The notes: generated from the sequence alone by a model not told the origin. Counted from the first letter of the stretch, positions 1 through 11,249 are shown. The stretch is DNA of 64,000 nucleotides from Zizania palustris (GCA_019279435.1 JAAALK010000082.1:10565455-10629454); one strand, 5' to 3'. Numbers and translations: made by a program.

Positions 1-2274
1 AGGTTCATAAGCCAAGTCATACTCAATTAAATCAATAGCCCACTTTCCGATTTTCCCAATTAGAATCGGCTTTTGCAACATGTATTTTATAACATCGGTT
101 TAACAAGTAACAATACATGTGCCACATAGAAGATAATGGCGAAGTTTGGTACATGCATAATATAGTGATAAACATAAATGCTCTAAGAACACGTACCTCG
201 TCTCGGCATCTAATAGGCAGCGACTCAAGAACGTGATGATGTACTCCTTTCTCTCTACCTCTTGAGTCAACACAGCTCCTGATGAGGACATCACTTCACA
301 TGATACACACATGGAGCCTCCACCTACAATTCAACTACAAGGACCAATCACACGCGCCCGTGCCCGTCGCTTGAACCATGAGGTTAATTCTTTCCTTAGC
401 AACTATGTTAATAGTTGTTTGGACGGGATGCTACTGAATACTCGCAATATTTTGTTGCTTAGGAACATGGGAGATGGAATAGAAGAATTGGAGTTGAAGA
501 CGGAGTCGCACGGATGATTTGAAGTCAAGAATTCGCTGGTTCGGACTACATCAACCACCCTGCACCAAAATGGGCATAACTTCCTCATACGAAGTCCGAT
601 TGGCGCGTTCTTTGACTTTTTGGAAAGCTGAGGAGAAGACGGATCGTTTGCCGTTGGTTTCACCTCATTTGGATTCTCGAGTCGTCCTATGTATTTAAAA
701 CAGTCCTGCGTGACAGAACTAGGCCGTGTTGGCCCATAATCCGAGTCTGTACATCTTCTAGCCCACAGTCCAAGTCTGTTCACCTCCCACAGGCCGCCAC
801 CCTATATATTCTCACGCCAGCCGCCTTTAGGGTTAGGTTTTGCTTTGTTTGCATCTACACTGTTGTGTTTAGATCCCGCCTCTTGCACCGGACCGATTGG
901 CTGCTGCATTGGCGTTTGTGAAACCTCACCTTATCTTCGTTTGTCTGTGATTTGGCATTCGATTTGTATCCTTCCTGTTCTTGCTTGTGTTCTTGGATTC
1001 GCTTGCAGGAATTAGCCTTCGTGGCGAGGTCAATCGCGTTCTGCGTGGTTGATAACCAACGGAGACAGTGGTGTAACGATTGCAAGGTTTTGATCCGCCG
1101 GACCGGAGCCTTGGATCGCCAACGTCGAGATTCTCCACCAACCCAAGTTTATCCCTTACCTAGCGGAAGATCGGGACCACTCCCCCATTAGCTCCTATCA
1201 CGCTATCTTCTGCAGCAACGTATAGCTGAAATGAGATTCTGGCTTTTGGTGCTCTTACCACAAGTGGTGATGACAAGCACTCCTTAATCCACTAAAAAGT
1301 GCATTGCTGACTTACCCCCAAGTGAATTCGGCTTCGTTCTTTAGCCGAAGTATTGGGACAAAAGCATCAATCTTGCCAGACAAGTTATATACAAAGCATC
1401 ACAAATAGTTTACCTTGCCTAGAAACTTTTGCACATCTCTCTTACATGTCGGCATTTCAAAGTTCTTAATCTTCTCAAACCTATTAGGATCAATCTCAAT
1501 ACCTATTTTGTGAATCACAAATCCTAAGATCTTGCCCGCCGACACACCAAAAACACACTTGAGCGGGTTCATTTTCAACTCATACTGACACATTCTTTCA
1601 AAAGCAATTCTAAAATCGGCTAAATGGTTTCCCATAGCATCCAATTTGACTACAACATCATCTATATAGACCTCTAGCATAACTACTAGCAAGTCATGAA
1701 ATATCAAGTTCATAGCACATTGATATGTAGCACCAGCATTCTTTAAACCAAAAGTCATCACAACCCACTCAAACAAGCCAACAAAACCAGGGCATCGAAA
1801 GGCCGTTTTGTAAACGTCCCCTTCGACCATAAAGATTTGATTGTAACCAGCAATGGAATCAAGAAAACTTAGTACCTTGTGTCTTGAAGCATCGTTGATC
1901 AACATGTTGGCTATCAGCATGGGATACTCATCCTTCGGAGTGGCCTTGCTCAAATCCTTGAAATCAATGCATACACGAATGTTGCCACTCCCTTTCTTCT
2001 CGATGGGCACAATGTTAGCAACCCATTCAACATTCCTGCATGGCCTAATAAACTCAGCCTTTAGTAGTCGTTCTATCTCCTCTTTAACTCGGTCATACAC
2101 GGCCAAATTAAAGTGACGAGGGGGTTGTTTATAAGGACTAAACTCGAGTTTGATAGGCAGCCAATGCTCTACGATCTCGTGGCTAAGTCTGGGCATCTCG
2201 CTATATTCCCATGTGAAACAATCGACATACAACCGAAGCAACTTTATTACCTCGGTCTTTTCACAAGCCTGCAA
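1..2274 (-). pseudogene. G0 pol fragment: reverse transcriptase and start of RNase H, split by L0
   Basis: Minus-strand RT occupies 1399-2274. It begins after a residual linker (2292-2495) and shows the conserved series VCIDFKDLSKATPKDEYP, the SFLDSIAGYNQI block, FGLKNAGATYQ and the catalytic box VYIDDVVVK, so the polymerase aspartates are intact. The reading continues with damage through 1196-1398 and is then interrupted by solo LTR L0. On the other side, at 100-279, the RNase H part resumes (LTQE, YIITFLSRCLLDAETRY and LRHYLL motifs), and 1-85 still reads as gypsy RNase H. Frame breaks near 1398 and 1300, plus the L0 insertion, make this a pseudogene. Integrase would lie left of the window. 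Confidence 0.88.
280..1190 (+). repeat. L0: solo LTR of another gypsy element inside G0 pol
   Basis: The insert starts TGATGAGGACATC and is flanked by the 5-bp duplication GCTCC (275-279 and 1191-1195). Removing it restores continuity of the G0 RNase H reading. It contains no internal domain, so it is a solo LTR of 911 bp. Its right end reads CATTA instead of the usual CA, probably a mutation. Near its start (289-517) it encodes a fragment with the motif GPITRARARRLN, which is known as the pol C-terminus of several plant gypsy elements whose LTR overlaps pol. A TATA-like TATATATT lies at 803-810. Family name not determined. Confidence 0.8.
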
Positions 2275-2291
2275 ATTCTAATTTACAAAAG

Positions 2292-2965
2292 TCAGCCTTG
2301 CAACACTACCATCTCATATGTATACTTGTTCCAACGGCTAAAATATTCAATGGCTTCGGCAATACCATCTTTAGAAGATCGATACTGCTCTACACGAGAC
2401 TTTAGCAAATCAAGATTACTCTTACTCGATATGACAACTAATTTAGAGATAGCCGAGCTACACCAGCCAACTTTACAGACATTGGAACAAAGCACCCCTT
2501 AGACACACTAGCAAAGTCGTAATCTTAGAGGTCTCTACCTGACAGACACTCTACCTTATCATGGACGTCGTCAATAGACACATCAGCCAAAGCAACCTTG
2601 GCCAAAGTGTCAACTGGTATTACTTCTACATTATCACCGTCCCACTGAATCAAACACGAGGGAAAGGTAGAAGGAATAAAACAATTGGCATGGATCCAAT
2701 CGCGCCCAAGTAGTACACTATAATTACCTTGCACATTGACGACGAAGAATGTTGTCGGTAACGTCTTGTTGCCCACCGTTAGCTCTAGAGAAAGTACGAC
2801 CTTCGCCTTAGATCTCTCTTCATTGAAGCCGTTGAGCGTCAAGTTGGTCTTCATCAAGTCTTCTTCATTTCTTCCGAGCTTCTTCAATAGACAGTATGGC
2901 ATCAGGTTGACGGCAGCGCCTTTGTCTACAAGCATCTTGGAGATCGGCTTCCCATCAATGTGCAC
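2292..2965 (-). pseudogene. G0 aspartic protease domain and RT linker
   Basis: The minus-strand reading at 2525-2965 is a retropepsin-like domain. It starts with a conserved HIDGKPISKMLVDKG segment, followed by VNLMPY, LTVGNKTLPT and a glycine-aspartate LLGRDWIHAN block, the same architecture as in G2 at 32098-32580. The active-site triplet is VDKGA where the G2 copy has VDGGT, so the aspartate is kept but the residue after it is changed. A linker at 2292-2495 (SKSNLDLLKSRVEQYRSSK) matches the G2 linker at 32638-32760. The protease would cut the gag-pol polyprotein; this copy is separated from gag and RT by stops. Confidence 0.82.
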
Positions 2966-5900
2966 CTTGACGTAGAGAGGCTTTAAGTGGTGAGCCGTAT
3001 CATCGGGTTTCTCTAAAATGGCCTCCTGTGGGCTGAGGCTCAGCTGAGCGACCTTGGCCTCGTCCTATGGTAGTGAAAACTCAACGGGAAGCATGACGAT
3101 GTTTACATCCATCGCTTGCGGAGGGGGTCCCTCAAAGACAGGCGTGTAGTCATCATCCATCACATCATCCTCATCGTCGCTTGGAGTATGAGACGAGTTG
3201 TTTGCGGCAAATGGCTTGGGCTTCCATACCTGCTTCATCACTAGTCGGGGACGGATCTCCTAAAAAATGGTGTCCCACTCATCCTCGACTTTATTTTCGC
3301 GCATCTCCTGAGCCCGAAGACATTGCAACCATCTCTTTTGTGACTTAGTCATACCTAGAGGTTCCCATGAAGGTTGTGTCTTAGTGATGGGCATCACAGA
3401 CTTGCTCTTGGAATTTTGGGCCGAACAGGAATTGCTCAGATCGGCCTCAACAATTTTGCGCTTGGAACCGATACTGTCATGACTATCATCGGTCGGATCG
3501 GCCTTATTGGACGGATCTGACCGGTCATACCGGCCACAGTTGGCCGGCCAGATCGAAGTGGTGAGGGTGGTCTGACCAGCCCTAGGGCTGCGGTCAGACC
3601 AACAGTCTTCCCTTCGGTCGCTTTTTTTGGCTCGCCTCTGTCTTGCTCTGAGAGGGTCCCCTTTGGGATTGGGATGTCCTAGGACCCCACCTTGACTACG
3701 ATGGCCTCAGACACCTCCTCTGGACACCCTCATGGTGTGACGGATAATCTGTCAAAGATGTCGCCCATTGTCGCACCCATCTGATTCTGCATGTTATAAA
3801 AGTTGGAAGGCACAAAAGGAGCAATATAGTAGGAGGCAGGGTGCCCAGGAGGCGGAAAGTAACACGGAGGCCACTGCGCCATTGTCAGGTGATACAATGG
3901 TGGAGGAAACAATGGCTCCAATGGTTTCAACAATCATGAGCCAAACCCCTTCCTCTGAGGAGGATTCGGCCTTGCTGGAGGTCCTGGCCGAGTGTTCGCC
4001 TTCTCGGCCCTCTTCTTTTGCTTCTGTAGCAGCATCTCATGTCACCTTCAGCTTCTAACGATCCACATCCAAAGACAACACATCGGTGTTCACTTTCCAC
4101 ACTGCTACTTCAGGATTCTTTGGCACGAGTGTGTGTTGGGCTCTCCAAGCACGACCTCCTTCCCCTTAGTGATCTAGCCTGTTTGGGCCGAATCAACACC
4201 TTCTTCCCGTCGAGATCAATGGTGTTCATGGGGAAGGGATCCTGGTGGAGCTTCATCTTAGGGTTGGTATCCAACTTCAATTGTCCTTCCTCTATGACCG
4301 ATTGAACTTGTCGATGAAAAACATTGCAATCGTTAGTAGAATGAGAATGTGAATCATGCCACTTAAAATAAGCATGTTTCTTCAAGTCATCGGCAGATGG
4401 AATGATGTGACTCTTCGATAACCTGATGAGCTTGTTCTTCAACAGAAAATCAAATATTTTGTCACACTTGGTCACGTCAAATGCATATTTGACTTCACTG
4501 GGCCGATTCTTAGTAGGAGATGGACGTAACTTAGAGCAAGTAACATGCTCGGTCTTGCTAGACCAAGGTCACTCTGCGGTGTACATGTCAGCCGAGTCAT
4601 CCTCACTCTCTGATAATTCCTCATCGGAGTGCTCCATGACATGCACCTTGGTATTAGGTTTGTTAAATGTCTTAGTGAATTTCCTACTTTTGGCTCGGCT
4701 TTCCTGAACCAGAGCCTTAGGTAGGACTTGACTAACTTCAAAGAAATCTTGGCCATCTAGCTTCTCCTTAAGTTCAGAGTGTAAACCATTAAAAGCAAGG
4801 TCAGCCAAGTCTCTCTCGGAAATGTTCATGGTAAAACATCGATTCCTAGTGTCCCTAAAGCGCCTAATGTACTCGGAGACACTCTCTCTAGCCTTCTTCC
4901 TAACTGATGTCAAGTGTGAGAGCCTAAGTTTGGTTTCCCCAGTATAAAAGTAGTCATGGAACTTCTGCTCTAACTAGCCCATGTCTGCATGGAGTTCGGC
5001 GGTAACGCCGAAAACCAAGTGAAAGCGGTGCTGGAAAGCGATAGGAAAAATAATCTAAGATTCAGTGCATCTGATCCACTAGCCTTGCCACACTGTGCTA
5101 GGAATTGGCCTATGTGCTCTAGGGTAGTTTTACTACCTTCACGATCAAATTTAATGAATTCGGGAACCCTAAATCCGCGCGGGTACGAGATAGTGTCGAA
5201 GTGGTCAGGGTAATGCTTGTGGTAAACCCTAGTCCGATCCCGAGGTGTGTAACCTGTGCATTCTCTAAATAGTGTGTGAATTCGCTCTTCGATGTCATCT
5301 ACGCCTCTCGCCTGTGCGTGTCTCTCATGCGGGGGTGCGACACATGGTGGTATCTCGCCGTATCGGCCATGCGGCTCCTCCCCTCGTGTCGGCTCGTGAT
5401 AAGGGATGTGCTCAGGTCTATACGGGTACTGGGGAGCAGGATGTGTGAGCAACGCGGGAAAAGGTACCGTAGGCACGGGCGGAGGCAGTGTGTAATAGGT
5501 GGTAGTGGCGGTCTGACTGTCCATAGAGTCGGTCTGACCGACTGTTATTGGATGATGAGGCTGTCATATGCTGGTCTGACTGACAGGGTTGAACGCGGTC
5601 TCAACCATAGATGACAATGCTAGAGACGCGGTGGTTTTCCCGGTACTCCCGTCAGTTCTACTATGTATGTGATGGACAGGGGGTACACTAGTAATCCGAG
5701 TTAGAGATGCTGCCCCGGAAAAGCCGAATCTCCTAAACGTCGCCTCCATTTTAGAGTCGACTACAACCTCTAAGTGATTTACAAAAGTGGCGCTAACCGC
5801 TAGGTCTACTGTGGTCGCTATCTTTTGCTCGATGTCCTGGGAGGATAGTCGAGGGGATGACATTGTTACCTTGCTCCCGGAGAGGTTGGGGATGTCTATA

Positions 5901-6160
5901 TCATGCTTGACGAATCTCCCGCGGGTCTTGGTGAAGTGCCCAAGCAGGAGGGCATGTAGCTCCTTCATCTTGGCCTCGATCTCTGCCCTATCTTCCTCAG
6001 AGAGGTCGTCGATGGTGGGGACAATGAAGTTGTTGTTGTCGATCTCTGTGCTCCCCACTGGGTACATCGGTGTCGAGGGTCCCATTGATGTAGATGTAGT
6101 AGACGTACCCATCACCGATGTAGTAGTACTTGGCATGTTTCTCCCCAGCGAAGTAGCCAA
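2966..6160 (-). pseudogene. G0 gag region
   Basis: Gag reads on the minus strand from about 6160 down to about 4110, with a proline/glutamine-rich, poorly conserved spacer at 2966-4109 before protease. The N-terminal block (6160-5564) has the EDRAEIEAKMKELHALLLG helix. It is followed in the same frame, after one TGA, by 5524-4970 with FRVPEFIKFD and AFTWFSALPPNS, the typical plant retrotransposon gag core. Two further frames carry the rest: 4913-4569 (SEYIRRFRDTRNRCF, ending in an acidic tail) and 4475-4110 (KWHDSHSHSTNDCNVF). At least one stop and two frameshifts break it. No zinc knuckle is visible. GGTCNGACC palindromes occur near 3570-3600 and 5508-5580. Confidence 0.85.
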
Positions 6161-6164
6161 AAAG

Positions 6165-7359
6165 TGTTGATGCTAAAATATGTCAATCAAAATGCCAATG
6201 CACTGACGCCGATTCGATGATCCAAAAGCACGTGGATACCTAGAGATAACACTAGGCATGATGCGACGCTGATGTCGTGTTCCGGTGACCCTAGATAGTT
6301 ACAAGGGAAATAAACGGAGTCGCTAGGAAATTAAATAATAAAAAATATTATTCAACTAACCAAAGTGTCGGGGAAGTGATCCAACCGGCCAAGTCTGGGC
6401 CTGTTAGACAGTAGTACAGGGGTCGGTCAGATCGGCGAAGATGGGCCGGTTAGACCAAGTGTTGTCCGATGGTCATACTGACTATATAGCGTCGGTCAGA
6501 TCGATGCGTGCCGACACGACGCGGTCAAACCAACACAATGTCGCCTGTTGAACAAAAATAGAGGGGGCCCGAAGGACCCCGGCACGTGGTGCAAAAGGGG
6601 CCGAAGCAGGGTCCCGACACTCAGTCGGTAGGACCAGCCTTGGGCCGCTGGTTAGACTGGGGTGTGCCGGTATGCCTGGTGATGCCACGGCATGGGCCGG
6701 TCAGACCAGGGAGGTGCCGCCGGTCAGACCGATAGCCTCTAGTATTTGTCTTCCGGACTTCGGCGGCTGTCTTTCCATAGACAACTTGTTGCAGGGTTTC
6801 TTGGAAAAGAAATTAGGGATGAAAACTCTACAAAAACACCAAAAGATCAAAGGCAATTCGGCCAAGAGACCGAATTACCGATAGAAACTGATAAATCGGT
6901 AGAAATCTGTTACGTGGATTAAATGGGTGATTCACAAGTGAATCAACAAGGCTTACCATGATTACTACACGGCGGACGAATGGTTTACAGTGAAACCAAC
7001 AAATATGGACATGCTAAACTAAATCTAGGAGAAGGAAGTAGATTGAAAAGTAAAGGTACGATTCAAGGTAATAATATATTTATAGGGGTTGCACATGATG
7101 TGCCTGGGCTACAATTTGACTTAGGTATGAGCCTAAGTCGTTAGAAAGATAAAATTTACCTGAAATCAACTAATTTGAATTAGATTCAGATTGGGCTGGT
7201 CTGACCGGGCTTGTATGGCCAGTCTGACCAGACCCAGTCCGGTCAGACCAAAGTGCATACTCCGGTCAGACCGGCCTATGCCAGGAAATTGTATATTTTC
7301 GGCCAAAAGTACCAATTTTGATATTTTGACCATTAATACCACTTTTTGCTATCAATACA
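6165..7359 (-). repeat. G0 5' LTR and adjacent primer site
   Basis: On the plus strand the repeat starts TGTTGATGCT and ends near ATCAATACA. Its minus-strand start resembles the G2 LTR start (TGTTGATAGCAAAAA). The primer-binding site lies just left, at about 6142-6159 on the minus strand (TGGCTACTTCGCTGGGGA), matching the G2 site with two changes. A minus-strand TATA box (TATAAATA, 7077-7084) is the likely promoter. The interval 6420-7270 is dense in GGTCAGACC/GGTCTGACC palindromes, for example near 6700, 6716, 7195 and 7262. The partner LTR is outside the window, so exact ends are inferred from the G2 family. Confidence 0.7.
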
Positions 7360-8266
7360 TCCTTCTCTAGCGATGATGGAGCAAGGCGAGACCGCGGCTA
7401 GCCAGGACGCTTTGGGGGCGGCATTGTGGACCCCTAGCTAGGCCGCTTCGGGGCGGTGGTGCGGGCGCTTGTCCAGGCCATTGCGGGGGCGATGACGCGG
7501 GCCCCTGGCCAAGGCACGACATGGGCGATGATGCAGGCTCCTGGTATGGGTGCGGCACATGCGATGACGACGCTGAAGGACCGTGCTCAGCCTAGCAGTC
7601 AAGGTACAAAATGAGGCAGAAATTCAAGTAATAATGATGGATAGGTTCTAACTAATGTTTATCTTTCAATTAATTTCATTGTGTAATCCGTTTATGAAGT
7701 TGCAATGCCTTAATTTCACTGTGTAATCTATTTATGAAGTTGTTGCATGTATGATCCTTCATAATTTCACTCGTGAACACACTAGAGAGGACTTGGACTT
7801 TGCTCGAGTTGATCATGATCCTAATTATGTCCCTACAATACTAGAAAGATATTATAGATACTCAGTTTAGTCCGATGGGTCGACTTCAGCGGCAAATGCT
7901 CCAACAATGGATGTATTTCTTGATGAGTTAGCGACAACACTTTCGCTACATTGGAATTAGCATATAGTGTTACTATACAAAGATTTGTTAACTACTTGAG
8001 TATTATGAGTTATTTATGATTAAAAAAATAAAACATTATTATTGAAATATAATTATATTAAGGTATATCAACAAATAAAGTGTAATACAACTCAGGGATA
8101 AAATAGTACATTCCTACTAAATTCCATCATTCCTGAATCTGAATTCACTCTGCAAGCCAAACATGTGCAGATACTCTACAGTGAAGCAGCAACTCTACTA
8201 TGGATTCTAAGTGGATTTCGTGGAGTAGAGCAAAATTTAGTAGAGTAAAGTAGTCTCAAACAGGCC
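7360..8266 (+). mobile_element. PIF/Harbinger-type DNA transposon remnant (right end)
   Basis: This stretch lies between the G0 LTR and the G1 3' LTR. It contains the C-terminus of a Harbinger-type transposase (7736-7960), and its right end reads CTCAAACAGGCC followed by TTA (8267-8269), as expected for a PIF/Harbinger terminal repeat with a TWA duplication. The left half (7367-7620) is GC-rich and locally repetitive around GGCGATGA and CCCCTGGCC words, with no clear protein. A local 40-bp direct duplication lies at about 7672-7755. The left terminal repeat is not found; it may have been lost when G0 inserted. 8267-8368 is AT-rich with nothing recognisable. Confidence 0.55.
7736..7960 (+). 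pseudogene. Harbinger transposase C-terminal fragment
   Basis: The plus-strand frame from 7736 reads VVACMILHNF, the hallmark near the C-terminus of PIF/Harbinger transposases (family pattern C-x-LHN-F). It is followed by an acidic stretch (FARVDHDPNY) and ends with TAG at 7958-7960 after MDVFLDELATTLSLHWN. One internal TAG sits about two thirds of the way along (near 7868). About 75 codons remain of a protein that is usually several hundred residues long, so the DDE catalytic part is missing. The reading lacks a start codon at its beginning and was found by eye. Confidence 0.6.
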
Positions 8267-8368
8267 TTAAAGAAGTATTCTTTCATAAAAAACGAAAGAT
8301 TAATAAGATCAAAATTAAAGTATGAAATAGAAAGAATAAGAATTATAGAGATTGTAAGATGTGTTTAT

Positions 8369-9270
8369 TGTTGGCGCAAAAGATTATGCTAACAGGTTTA
8401 GTAAAGTCAAAAGACTAACAAACGAAGTATTTGCTTATGTGGACTATTCCAAGACTCCAAATTGGATAATAACTTGAGATAGTTCGAAGTGTATATTGAA
8501 TATCTGAGTATTTGATACCCCTTACAAAACGAAAGAGGGGTATTTATAGACAAAGTACATTAGGAAAAGACCTCTTTACCATCTAATTACATCCGACTTA
8601 GAAGATACTATTTAATATTCTTTGTAGGGTTAAAAGGGTAAACGACTAAGTCAACAGTGAGAAAGTAATTCTTCTGTCCTTGCTGGCAGTACCCCTCCTT
8701 GTAAAAAGGTTCCAGGATCCTTCGTCACGCCGAAGCCTTTGCGGAGGCTTTTATTGTAAAAGGCTCCGAACACAACGAAGTCTTGATGCTTTAGGACCTT
8801 CAGAGATCAAAGCTTCTGACTACATTTTGTCTCCGAATTGCCTGTGCAGTGAAGAGGGCAGTATATGCAAGAAATAATTTAATGTTTAAGTCTTGGAATA
8901 AAGGTGAAAGTCCTTACAACCATTAGTAATAATGTCTTCGGGGATAAGAAATCTCCTGACCCGAAATCCATTAGGAGGTGTCTAAGAAGGCGGCTTCAGA
9001 GTCGAAGTTTCTTCAGAGCCAAACTAGCCATTAGTTCATAGAGCCGTTAGACCGAAATTAGAGCTGTTACTCTCTGAGAAGGATAATGGTCACACGATAT
9101 CACGACGGTTGTAAGTTTTCACTATGATGGCCCTACATGTCATAACAGCGTTGAAACCGAAGCAAAGCAACTCAAACGTTGCTCTGTAACGCATAGCAAA
9201 GAGACTTCAAGGGTTATAAAAGGGAGGAGAATAATGATTTTTAGGCACGTTACCAACTACTCTGTAAACA
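8369..9270 (-). repeat. G1 3' LTR (inferred)
   Basis: On the plus strand it runs from TGTTGGCGCAAAAG to CTCTGTAAACA, giving TG...CA ends. The pyrimidine run CTTTTCTCCTTCCC at 9273-9286 immediately follows and is the complement of a polypurine tract for a minus-strand element. A minus-strand TATA box (TATAAATA, 8541-8548) lies about 170 bp from the minus-strand LTR end, a normal spacing for a short R-U5. A second, plus-strand TATAAAAG lies at 9215-9222, upstream of the antisense ORF. The other LTR is outside the window, so the ends are inferred and no duplication can be checked. Confidence 0.5.
9215..9222 (+). promoter_or_regulatory. Candidate antisense TATA box in the G1 3' LTR
   Basis: TATAAAAG in a GGGTTATAAAAGGGAGG context lies about 100 bp upstream of the ATG at 9321 that opens the antisense extra ORF of G1. 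The placement suggests an antisense promoter inside the LTR. This is inference from position and motif only. Confidence 0.35.
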
Positions 9271-9320
9271 TGCTTTTCTCCTTCCCGAGCGCTCATTTCC
9301 AATCTTTCTATCTTTCTCCA

Positions 9321-9796
9321 ATGACGAAAACTAGCTCCAAAGTTCTTGTGTCGGCCTTGTCTTTGGCCCTGCAGCAAGCCATGGCGGCGGCGGCAGTGGC
9401 GGCGGCAGTGGTGGTGGGACCTTCGGAGAACCCTTGGCCCGCTGGCCCTCATGATCTCTGACCGGCATCCACCAAGTATACGGATCAGTCATATATCTTG
9501 GGGGCATCGACTTGCTCGAAGAAGACGATAGCCGAGGCGGTGGGCGAGAAGCTGGGGCCAGAATGAAAGTGTGATCACTGGAAAAGAGATTATGAATATT
9601 CTGGTACCACAAGCGGGAGAAGTCGTGGTGTTTGAATCCTTTTTTGAAGCCGGACTAAGGCTCCCTGCTGTGGACTTCTTGACAGAGGTATTGGATCTAT
9701 TCCATGTAAAACTTCCTCAACTTTCTCTGAATGCCATCGCTCGCTTGGCCATCTTCGAATGGGCCTCGTGGGCTGAAGGGTGTACGGGGAGAGCGG
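9321..9796 (+). pseudogene. G1 antisense extra ORF, 5' part (PF04195-like)
   Basis: This is the first part of a plus-strand gene lying antisense to G1 gag-pol. The ATG at 9321 opens a frame with an alanine/valine-rich stretch and a stop at 9461. A second frame, from about 9559 to 9796, contains VVVFESFFEAGLRLP, characteristic of the plant family annotated as putative gypsy-type transposon (PF04195), found in many grass retrotransposon ORFs. S1 inserted at 9796/9797 and interrupts this reading; the matching continuation resumes at 21026. The role of this protein is unknown. Frameshift and stop near 9461-9531 show decay. Confidence 0.65.
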
Positions 9797-11247
9797 TGAA
9801 GATGTAGGCCCTATGTGAGTTTTGGTAATTAATGATAAACATGCGTTTTGTGGACTAATATTTTTCTTAAGTGTGAAGGAAATGAGTAGGTCCCGCGCAA
9901 ATGGAGCACAAGATGAAAGACCCGAAGATCTGGACGTTTAAAGGCTACGACAAAAGGTTTGAAGGAATCTAGAAATTGATCGAGGTGTTTGAAGCGATCA
10001 ATTAGGCTAGGTTTAAATTTTGTTTTTGCCGTACTATAAAGAGGGGTTGCATCTTGGTTATGAGTTGATTTTCAAGTGCCAATTTGCATTGCAGATAGTA
10101 TCTTTTGATCATGTGTGATTGTTGCAAAAGTTACTCTTTGGCAAATTCCTTGAAAAACATATTGCAGCATTTGTTGGAGTTGTCTGACCCTGGTGGTCTG
10201 ACCGACTATGTGGGTCCGGTCAGACCGGTTGGAGTTGGGCGGTCCGTCCGGCCAGGAGGCCGGTCCGACCGGGTTGCGCAGGGCAGAAAACTGTTGGTTT
10301 ACAGAGCCGACGGGAGCACTATCGGTCCGACCGAGCCGATGGCCGGTCGGACCGGGTGGGGACGGTCCGACCGGGCCAGCATGGCCGGTCAGACCGAGGT
10401 GTCCTTTCACATCAGTAAAATGGCTAGTTTTCTAGCCGTTGCAGTTGTGGTCGGTCAGACCGGCCCAAGTTGGGCGGTCAGACCGACAATGCGCAGAGAG
10501 CCACCTAACTCGTGTAGCGACTAGTTTTTTGGTGTGTGGCTATATAAACCCTTGCTACAGCTCCTTTGCTAGATTTTTGGCATTCATTTGAGCATACTTG
10601 AGCATAAGAGAGTCTCTCCCACCATTGAGCACTAATTTGAGCACTAGTGAGGTTGGGAAGAAAAAGGGGTGATCAAGTGATTGAGTAAATTGCATTGCAT
10701 TGGCATTTTGGGACTTGATCCTCTTCTCCTAGCTTTGATTGCAGCTTGTTACTCTTGGAGATTGCCATCTCCTAGACGGCTTGGAGAAGAAACCGGTGAT
10801 CTCTCCTAGAAGGTTGTGGAGGAGACCCGGGAGGTTGTGAAGGTTGGAGCTCGCCTATCTGGAGTGGAGAAGAGCTACCACTAGTGATCGAGGCCTGAGA
10901 GTTGCACTTCTGGTGCCGGCTCATCTTCAAGCTAATTTCTCTTTGAGAAATCCGAGGCTTGGTGAAGAGAGCGGTCAAGTGAAACTCGCCTCAACGAGGA
11001 CGTAGGAAATTGGAAAATTTCCGAACCTCGGGATAAAATTCGGTTGTCTCTTGTCCCCTTTATTTTGAGCAAGTAAAATTGTGCAAGCTTACTTTTCTAG
11101 AGTAATCTACTTGCCATCTTAGGTTGCACTATTTGCTCTAGCTGTTTGCTACCATTGCTTTAGGTCCTTGCTTATTGTTTAGCATAAATTGTTTTAGTTT
11201 TAAAAACCGCCTATTCACCCCCCTCTAGTCGGTACATCGATCCTACA
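9797..11247 (+). repeat. S1 5' LTR
   Basis: The repeat begins TGAAGATGTAGGCCC and ends CGATCCTACA, 1451 bp. A TATA box (TATATAA, 10541-10547) precedes the presumed transcript start. Upstream, 10185-10490 is packed with GGTCNGACC palindromes. The downstream R-U5 part (10560-11247) is ordinary sequence. Confidence 0.93.
10185..10490. repeat. Palindromic GGTCNGACC array in the S1 5' LTR
   Basis: About a dozen copies of GGTC(A/T/C/G)GACC, mostly embedded in CCGG...CCGG context, occupy the U3 region upstream of the TATA box. Each is self-complementary and CpG-rich. Clusters of palindromes in Sirevirus LTRs are known. The same word occurs elsewhere in the window outside S1. Exact copy number needs a motif scan. 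Confidence 0.85.
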
Positions 11248-11249
11248 AT

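Larger units (their letters stand above)
1..7359 (-). mobile_element. G0: partial Ty3-gypsy retrotransposon, minus strand
   Basis: Read on the minus strand, the order is 5' LTR (6165-7359), primer site, gag, protease, RT and the start of RNase H, which leaves the window at position 1. The 3' LTR is therefore outside. Gag, protease and LTR ends resemble those of G2 (27268-45153), so the two are members of one family; where one has lost a part the other helps identify it (G2 lacks the RT that G0 keeps). Coding parts carry several stops and frameshifts. The gypsy assignment comes from the domain order and RT motifs such as YIDD and FGLKNAGATYQ. The exact lineage is not settled; the RT is of the non-chromovirus type by eye. 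Confidence 0.9.

Noticed and set aside
289..517. Independent gene encoding GPITRARARRLN
   Set aside because: It is the known C-terminal motif of plant gypsy pol, carried in solo LTR L0.
3768..4305. Plus-strand ORFs over the G0 gag spacer
   Set aside because: Shadows of minus-strand gag, which matches G2 gag in frame and motif order.
7367..7620. GC-rich segment as a captured host exon in a Harbinger or MULE element
   Set aside because: Frames are short and repetitive, with no recognisable protein; composition alone does not support gene capture.
10072..10524. ORFs rich in GPTGP or RSDR motifs in the S1 LTR
   Set aside because: Translations of the palindromic array, present in all frames and lying upstream of the LTR transcript start.
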